Below are positions 1 to 5,300 of a DNA stretch of 6,047 bases, one piece after another (the first letter of the stretch is position 1; each line of letters opens with the position of its first letter). This DNA is from Candidatus Falkowbacteria bacterium CG23_combo_of_CG06-09_8_20_14_all_49_15 (GTDB lineage: Bacteria; Patescibacteriota; Patescibacteriia; Patescibacteriales; UM-FILTER-48-10): the NCBI GenBank assembly GCA_002771615.1, contig PCSD01000009.1, positions 20,049 through 26,095 on the forward strand, written 5' to 3'. The position numbers and the translations under genes are program-made. The notes under the pieces are model-generated. The model was not told the origin of the DNA, did no database searches, and was given only the letters and a program-made list of their open reading frames with translations.

Positions 1-1
1 T

Positions 2-2221
2 TATCTGGGCGCTAATTTAGCCGTTAATACGCCGTCCTGCGCGACCGCTTACATTGCCCGGCCGGACAGCGTTAACATGTACACGGAGATGATCAGAGAT
101 GTGTCCAGCGCATTACTAACAACTGACAACCAGGCCTATAACGCCTGCTATGCCAATGACAACACCGGCTTGGCCACGGACGGGGCCAGCATGGGCGGCC
201 AGCTCATTTACACTTACGGCTGGCAGAACAGCCCGCCGGACAGCGCTTTTATCAGCGCGTCCACGACCGTGGCGCGTGACGGTACTGGCGCGGTCGGCCT
301 GACCCTGGCCGTGAGCGATCCGGACAGCCAGCCGGCCCGCGTGAAAATTGAATTCGCGCCTGGCGCGGACTGCGATTTTTCGGCTGCGGAAAATATCTTG
401 GTTGACGAGCAGGACGCGAGCACCACCGCCATCTACGGCGATCCGGACATTGATAATCTGGCCGTTTATCCGATCGGCACCTCCACTAATTATATCACCA
501 CCGCTTCCGGCACCAACCGCGTGGCCTTTTTCTGGCTCTCCCAGCCGGCGACGGACGGCCAGGAAGGGACTTATTGCCTGCGCGCGACCGCCAATGACCT
601 GCGCCTGGACCAAAGCGCGCCGGCCACCACGACCGTTTTTCTGGATAACCTTGCGCCGTCCGCGCCCGGCGCCTTAAGTTTGCACAGCCGGACAGGCACT
701 AGCTTGGTGTTGAATTTCGGCGCGACCAGCACGGAAAGCAATTTTTCCGAATACAAGATATTCTATAAGATCGCGGACGGCTCAGCGCCGACGGAAAGCG
801 ATTTGTTCGTCTCGTCATCCACGGATCCGCGCCTGGGCAATCAGAATTTTTTGGGCGCGGCCACCACCTCCATTGCCGATTTGTCCGCCAAGCAGACTTA
901 CAGCCTTGCCCTTTGGGCCTATGACCAATATGGCAACCGCGCCAGCTCCAGTTTTGTGGACATCTTGACCAATGACGCGCCCAGCGGCGCTTTCAACGGC
1001 GCTGACACCAAGCAGAAAACCGACGGCTCCGGCACCGTGGACATTTCCCTGAAATTGGACGACCTTAACGATGACAATACTTTGCGGGCGAAAATTGAAT
1101 ACGTCTTGGGCGCGGATTGTGATTTTTCTTTTTCCCTGGATCCGCTTCTGGATGAGAATCCGGCCAGCATCCAGGCGGATTTCGGCTCGCCGGCGCTTGA
1201 TAATCTCGCGCCTTATCAAGTCGGTTCCAGCAGCGCTTGGATTTTAACTTCACCCGGCTCTAACACAGTAAACGTTGATTGGTTAGCAAAAGAGCAATTA
1301 GTAAACGGCAGTGGCGTTTATTGTTTGCGTTTAACCGCCAATGATGGTTTGGACGATCAGCTTAATTTGGCCACCAGCACAGTGGTTATTGATCATATCA
1401 ATCCAACCAGCACGGGCGCTTTGACGGCCGAGTCTGTCACCACCTCCACCATCACTTTGCTGTTCGCGACCAGCACGCCCGGCGCGGATGAGCATCCGCC
1501 CCTGGCCGATGCTTATAAGATTTTTTATAAAAAGGGCGCGCCGGGCGTAACGGAAAGCGACACGGAAATAGATTTGAGCGCGCTGGATGATTATGATTAC
1601 AATGGCGCCACCTCCACGCTGCTGGCCGGTTTGGACCAGAATTCTTGGTATTATTTCCAGATCTGGACCTATGATTACTACGGCAACAAGTCTTCCAGCA
1701 CGGAATTGGCGGTCAAGACGAACGCGACCGTCGCGAACGTGAGTCTGTCTTTCACCAACAGCCGGACAGAAGGCGCGGACGCGAATATCGCGATCGCCGA
1801 CGGTTTGACGGAATGGAATTTCCGCGCCGTGGTTACGGAGCAGAACGGTTGGCAAGTGTTGGACACCGTTGACTTGCGGTTCGCGGACAGCGAGGACAGC
1901 GAATCGCCGTTTTCCGATTTGGTTTTCCGCTGGAACCAATCAGCCGGCACCTTCGCGGAAACCGGCCCGGACGCTCTGGGCGCCGCGGCTTTGAGCGCGG
2001 ATAGCGCGTCCAATTGTTCCGGCCTGTCCTGCACTTTGGATTTCAAGATCATTTTCAACCAGAACGCACGCGCCACTTCCACGCCTTACGCGGCGGAATT
2101 GAAAACTATCAATGACAGCGCCGTGGACGATGAAGATCCATATAACAATTTTTATCAAATCCGTTTTCCCTGGGTGGATCAGATCCATTACCGCTGGCGC
2201 AACGACGACGGGGGAGAATAG
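2..2221 (+). CDS. Large multidomain beta-sandwich surface/secreted protein, 5' partial
   Basis: The frame is open from base 2 to the TAG at 2219-2221, giving 739 residues with the N-terminus missing. The first ATG at 77 is probably internal: about 25 residues of similar composition precede it, one with a cysteine that may pair with the NACY cysteine at 146, and no signal peptide follows it. Domain order: an unassigned tail (2-226), Cys module A1 (227-649), FN3-like (650-970), Cys module A2 (971-1399), FN3-like (1400-1723), and a C-terminal beta-rich domain (1724-2218) with a CSGLSC pair and the ending HYRWRNDDGGE. All eight cysteines can be paired within domains, as expected for an exported protein oxidised outside the cytoplasm. 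No catalytic motif, transmembrane segment, LPXTG-like sorting signal or other anchor is visible at the C-terminus. Gene 2 follows 21 bases later and shares the Cys module, which suggests linked function. An adhesive or structural surface role is inference; the specific function is unknown. Confidence 0.9.
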   Translation, partial: YLGANLAVNTPSCATAYIARPDSVNMYTEMIRDVSSALLTTDNQAYNACYANDNTGLATDGASMGGQLIYTYGWQNSPPDSAFISASTTVARDGTGAVGLTLAVSDPDSQPARVKIEFAPGADCDFSAAENILVDEQDASTTAIYGDPDIDNLAVYPIGTSTNYITTASGTNRVAFFWLSQPATDGQEGTYCLRATANDLRLDQSAPATTTVFLDNLAPSAPGALSLHSRTGTSLVLNFGATSTESNFSEYKIFYKIADGSAPTESDLFVSSSTDPRLGNQNFLGAATTSIADLSAKQTYSLALWAYDQYGNRASSSFVDILTNDAPSGAFNGADTKQKTDGSGTVDISLKLDDLNDDNTLRAKIEYVLGADCDFSFSLDPLLDENPASIQADFGSPALDNLAPYQVGSSSAWILTSPGSNTVNVDWLAKEQLVNGSGVYCLRLTANDGLDDQLNLATSTVVIDHINPTSTGALTAESVTTSTITLLFATSTPGADEHPPLADAYKIFYKKGAPGVTESDTEIDLSALDDYDYNGATSTLLAGLDQNSWYYFQIWTYDYYGNKSSSTELAVKTNATVANVSLSFTNSRTEGADANIAIADGLTEWNFRAVVTEQNGWQVLDTVDLRFADSEDSESPFSDLVFRWNQSAGTFAETGPDALGAAALSADSASNCSGLSCTLDFKIIFNQNARATSTPYAAELKTINDSAVDDEDPYNNFYQIRFPWVDQIHYRWRNDDGGE
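227..649 (+). repeat. Cys module A, copy 1 (gene 1, 141 residues)
   Basis: This is the first of three copies of a domain shared by both genes. Landmarks in order: a DGTG segment, V-K-I-E-F, GADCDFS (Cys at 371), YGDPDIDNLA, IGTSTNYI, a Trp, TYCLRATAND (Cys at 575), then DQSAPATTT and a closing V-F-L-D-N. The two cysteines lie 68 residues apart and probably form a disulfide bridging distant strands. It precedes an FN3-like domain. I cannot name a database family for it. Confidence 0.8.
650..970 (+). other. Fibronectin type III-like domain 1 (gene 1)
   Basis: A domain of about 107 residues beginning APSAPGALSL, the usual proline-led entry of FN3 domains. It contains SEYKIFYK, the expected central Y-x-h-x-Y strand, and a late TYSLALWAYDQYGN strand-loop matching the typical FN3 Y-x-h-x-h-x-A-x-D-x-x-G-N pattern. 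It aligns well with the second FN3-like domain at 1400-1723 (shared YKIFYK, TESD, GAxTT/TS, YDxYGN). A binding or spacer role is usual for such domains. Confidence 0.75.
971..1399 (+). repeat. Cys module A, copy 2 (gene 1, 143 residues)
   Basis: Second copy of the Cys module, with KTDGSGTVDISLKL, A-K-I-E-Y, GADCDFS (Cys at 1118), FGSPALDNLAPYQVGSSS, a W-I-L-T-S-P-G-S-N segment, VYCLRLTAND (Cys at 1322), DDQLNLATST and a closing VVIDH. Cysteine spacing is 68 residues, identical to copy 1. Its opening KTDGSG is shared with copy 3 in gene 2. Its final third has unusually AT-rich codon choice (reported as a finding). Confidence 0.8.
1400..1723 (+). other. Fibronectin type III-like domain 2 (gene 1)
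   Basis: About 108 residues starting NPTSTGALTAESV, with DAYKIFYKKG in the centre and WYYFQIWTYDYYGNKSSS near the end. This is the same layout as the FN3-like domain at 650-970. The alternation A1-FN3-A2-FN3 shows that a two-domain block was duplicated within gene 1. Confidence 0.75.
1724..2218 (+). other. C-terminal beta-rich domain of gene 1
   Basis: The last 165 residues are not a copy of the preceding modules. They contain alternating hydrophobic strands (WNFRAVV, DTVDLRF, LDFKIIF), a short Cys pair NCSGLSC (2015 and 2030) likely forming a disulfide loop, and an ATSTPY segment before the acidic SAVDDEDPYNNFYQI. The chain ends HYRWRNDDGGE at the stop. I recognise no enzyme motif or membrane anchor; the fold is probably another beta-sandwich (inference). 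Confidence 0.55.
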
Positions 2222-2242
2222 TAAATCAAACCGGATAAACCA
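2222..2242 (+). other. 21-base intergenic junction with second in-frame stop
   Basis: Gene 1 ends with TAG (2219-2221), immediately followed in the same frame by TAA (2222-2224), then six sense codons and the ATG of gene 2. The gap is too short for a promoter plus terminator, so co-transcription is likely. No Shine-Dalgarno lies 5-12 bases before the ATG. The only purine-rich run (GGGGGAG, 2210-2216) sits inside gene 1, about 26 bases upstream, which is too far for a normal ribosome site unless looping or coupling is involved. Confidence 0.7.
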
Positions 2243-2332
2243 ATGAACCGGATCAGAAAAACAATCTATCCTTGGCTGACCGCGGGCATCCTGCTGGCAT
2301 TTTGGGCGTGGCCGGCCATTTTTTCCGCGGCC
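2243..2332 (+). other. Signal peptide of gene 2 (Sec, signal peptidase I type)
   Basis: The N-terminus has a basic stretch (MNRIRK), a hydrophobic core from about residue 8 to 27 (PWLTAGILLAFWAWPAIF), then SAA before an acidic, polar start (DSFERQ). Cleavage is most plausible after residue 30 (S-A-A before D). There is no cysteine at the cleavage point, so it is not a lipoprotein signal. This supports export of gene 2 and confirms that it is a separate gene and not a continuation of gene 1. Confidence 0.8.
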
Positions 2333-5300
2333 GACTCTTTTGAACGGCAGCAAGTGGGCGGCTTGATCCTGGAAAAAACATCGCCTTTAGCCGACTTTTC
2401 GCCGGCTACGGACGCGCAATTTGAGTTTTCTCTGTCCCAAAAGAGAAGCGGCTGGCGTCGGAGCGTCGGCTGGATCAAGGATTTGTTTGTTGACGAATAT
2501 AAAAATCTGGAAATTGCGGCCGCGGTCGCTGGCGCGGACGGCGAACCAATGCCCGCGGTCGCGGTGCGCGCGGACAAAAGCCGGAAAGGAAAAATCTCCG
2601 TCCGCGTGTGGCCGATCCAAAGCCAGATCCGCCCCGGACGCTATCAAATAAAACTATTTGTCAAAGACGCGGACTTGACGCAAGGCCAGACCGCGCTATT
2701 CACGCAGGATTTCCGCTGGGGGGTGTTGGCTTTAAATGCGGACCAAGATATTTATCGGCCGGGCGAAACGGCCAATTTGGCCATGGCGGTGCTGGATGAC
2801 AAGGGCGACACGCTGTGCCGCGCGGATCTGACTTTGACCATCCAAGATCCAAACGGCCGCAAGAAAATATTGTCCACCGGCAAGGGCGAGATTAAGACTA
2901 ATCCCGCTTGCGCGCTGAATAATGTCATTGATGAACCGGATTATTGGGCGGCCTACCAATTCGCCGCCGTGGGAGAATATGAATATCAATTAAGCGCCGC
3001 CACGGCCAACGGCGAGCGCGCAATCGCGGGCCGCTTAATCGTCCGGGCGGATAGGGAATTTGCCATCGCCCGCCGCGGACCGACCCGGATCATGCCCAAA
3101 GCCGAGTATGAAATGAAGATCATCATCAAGCCGAGCCGCGATTTTTTCGGCGATATCACGGAAACCGTGCCCGCCGGATTCGTCATAAAGAATTCGGCCG
3201 GCGGACAGCCATATCCGATACCTGATATCCAATATCGCGACCAACAAGACACGCGCGTAATCTGGCGGAACATAAATATCAAGCCGGGAGAAACCTTTGG
3301 ATTGTCTTATGTCTTTGACGCGCCGGACCAGAGTCCGGAATTCTACCTGCTCGGCCCTTTGAAGCTGGTTGATAAAAATAACAAAAACATCGTGATTGAG
3401 GAAAGGTCCTGGCAGATCGCCTCTGACAATCCGGGCGCGCTCGGCTCATATTTCAAAAATTACGATGCGGTCGTTTCCAAGGCTAATATCAATTACACGA
3501 CAGACGGGTGGCAGGAAGTGGCGGAATACCAGATCGCTTCCACCACTTTCACGGCCGGCAAGAAATATCTCCTCGGCGTCAATTTCAGCATCACGAACAT
3601 TTCTTCCAACGCCGCCCAGCATATGGCTCGCGTGCGCCACGGCGCGGCCGCTTTTGACGGTTCGGGCATGACTTGGGAGGACGCGCGCGTGATTGCGGCC
3701 CATATCGGGCATGCATATAATTATTTCACGGTCTGGACCGCAGTCGCCGGCGAAGACATCAATGTGGATGTTTCCGTTTATGGCGGCACGGACCGGACCA
3801 TCAATACTGAAGGTTATGAGGCTTTTGTCTTGAAATTGTCTGATGATTTGGCGGAAAACACGGATTGGTTTTTTTCCACGGCTTCCCATGCCGGGAATTT
3901 GCCGAATGTCTGGACCACGACCGGCGCTTCCGTGGTTTTGCCCGGCGGCGGTAAAAATTGGCTGATCCTGGGCCTGGGGCATTTTCTTTCCGACAGCACT
4001 TCGGCTGATTTGATGATGCGGCTTTTTAACGCCACGAGCAGCGCGGAATACGCCAATGTCCGCTATGAAACAGAGGATATTAACGACGAACGGCCGGTTA
4101 TGCTCATGCTGGGCGCCAATGTCGTGGCCACCAGCACCTGGCGCGTGGACGCGCGCGTGGACACGGCCAATACCCACGATTGGGATTATTCGCAGATTTT
4201 CGCTCTGAATCTGGACAAATTTCGCGACCAGACCATCGGCTACAGCGCCAACAGCGTGGCTTTGTCGGCGTTGGATTCCTGGTTTGAAACTTATTCTTTG
4301 AACCATACTGCCAAAGCCGCCGGCGACGCGCTGGTCTGGTCAATGGAAGTCGTGGATACCGGCGACGCGTCCAAGGCGGTTTACAGCCGCCTGACCGTTG
4401 ACGACACGGTCGTGCCGGCCGGCCATGACGATGCCAAAAGGGAATTGCCGCACGGCACGACTGACGAGGATGCGCATCATAATTTCTATCTCGGTTCTCT
4501 CTCTGCCGGCCCCCGCCGGATTGACGTGGACATGAACGAAGATTTGGACATTTCCCCGAATCCGGCCGTGGATATCCATTCTCTGGTCATCTTTTCCTTG
4601 GAGCTCAAATCCCCGCCCACCGGCGCCTGGAACAGCGTCAGCCAAAAGACCGACGGTTCCGGCGCGGCCAATTTTTCTTTGGAAATCGCGGACGCGGATT
4701 GGGAAGAAGCGCGGGCCAAACTGGAATTTACGGACAGCGCGGTCTGCGCTTTCGGCTCGTCTTCCCAAATCGCTTTGGCCGCCGAGGACAGCCGCACCAC
4801 GGCGGATTACGGCGATCCGCAAGTGGATAATAATCTGGCTTATCAGCTGGGCACGAGCACCGGCTGGATCAGGACCGCTTCCGGCTCCAACACCATCTTG
4901 ACCGAATGGGACATAAAAACGGATTTGCCGACCGCGAACGGCGAGACCTATTGCCTGCGTTTGACCGCCAATGATTTCACTTATGATCAGGCCGCTCCCG
5001 CCACCACCACCCTCGCGGTTGATAATACGCCGCCAACTTTGAGCGCGGCGATCGCGCCGGATCTGATGTATAAGATCGGGGACACTCTGCGGGCTACCAT
5101 CACGGTGGCGAGCGACGCGGCCGAATTTTTCCTGGCCACGTCCACCATTAATAACGGCACCACTACTAATTTATTGAAAATTAATGATACCACTTATACT
5201 CTGGATTACATCGTGGCCGCCGGCGACACGGACCGCGCCAGCGGCACGATTCCGTATTCTATTATCTTGAGAGATTCGTTCGGCAATCAGAACAGCGCCT

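Noticed and set aside
77..79. ATG at 77 as the start of gene 1
   Set aside because: The frame is open to the window edge, the upstream residues look like part of the protein, no signal peptide follows, and a start here would leave the cysteine at 146 unpaired.
1331..1939. 202-codon open frame on the - strand inside gene 1
   Set aside because: Antisense shadow: the + strand frame has clear FN3 and Cys-module homology over the same bases. The same applies to the - strand frames at 116-613, 815-1219, 1678-2082, 1940-2353 and 4340-4822.
2210..2216. GGGGGAG as the ribosome binding site of gene 2
   Set aside because: It is about 26 bases from the ATG, inside gene 1, and encodes the conserved-looking DDGGE. 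No in-frame start lies at proper spacing from it.
2229..2253. 8-base direct repeat AACCGGAT around the gene 2 start
   Set aside because: Too short to be meaningful in a 6 kb window; no element or target-site duplication lies between the copies.
3446..4306. 286-codon open frame on the - strand
   Set aside because: It lies wholly antisense to gene 2, has biased shadow-like composition (rich in Gly, Arg, Val, Ile), no recognisable domain and no start context. Long antisense frames are expected opposite genes with this codon bias.
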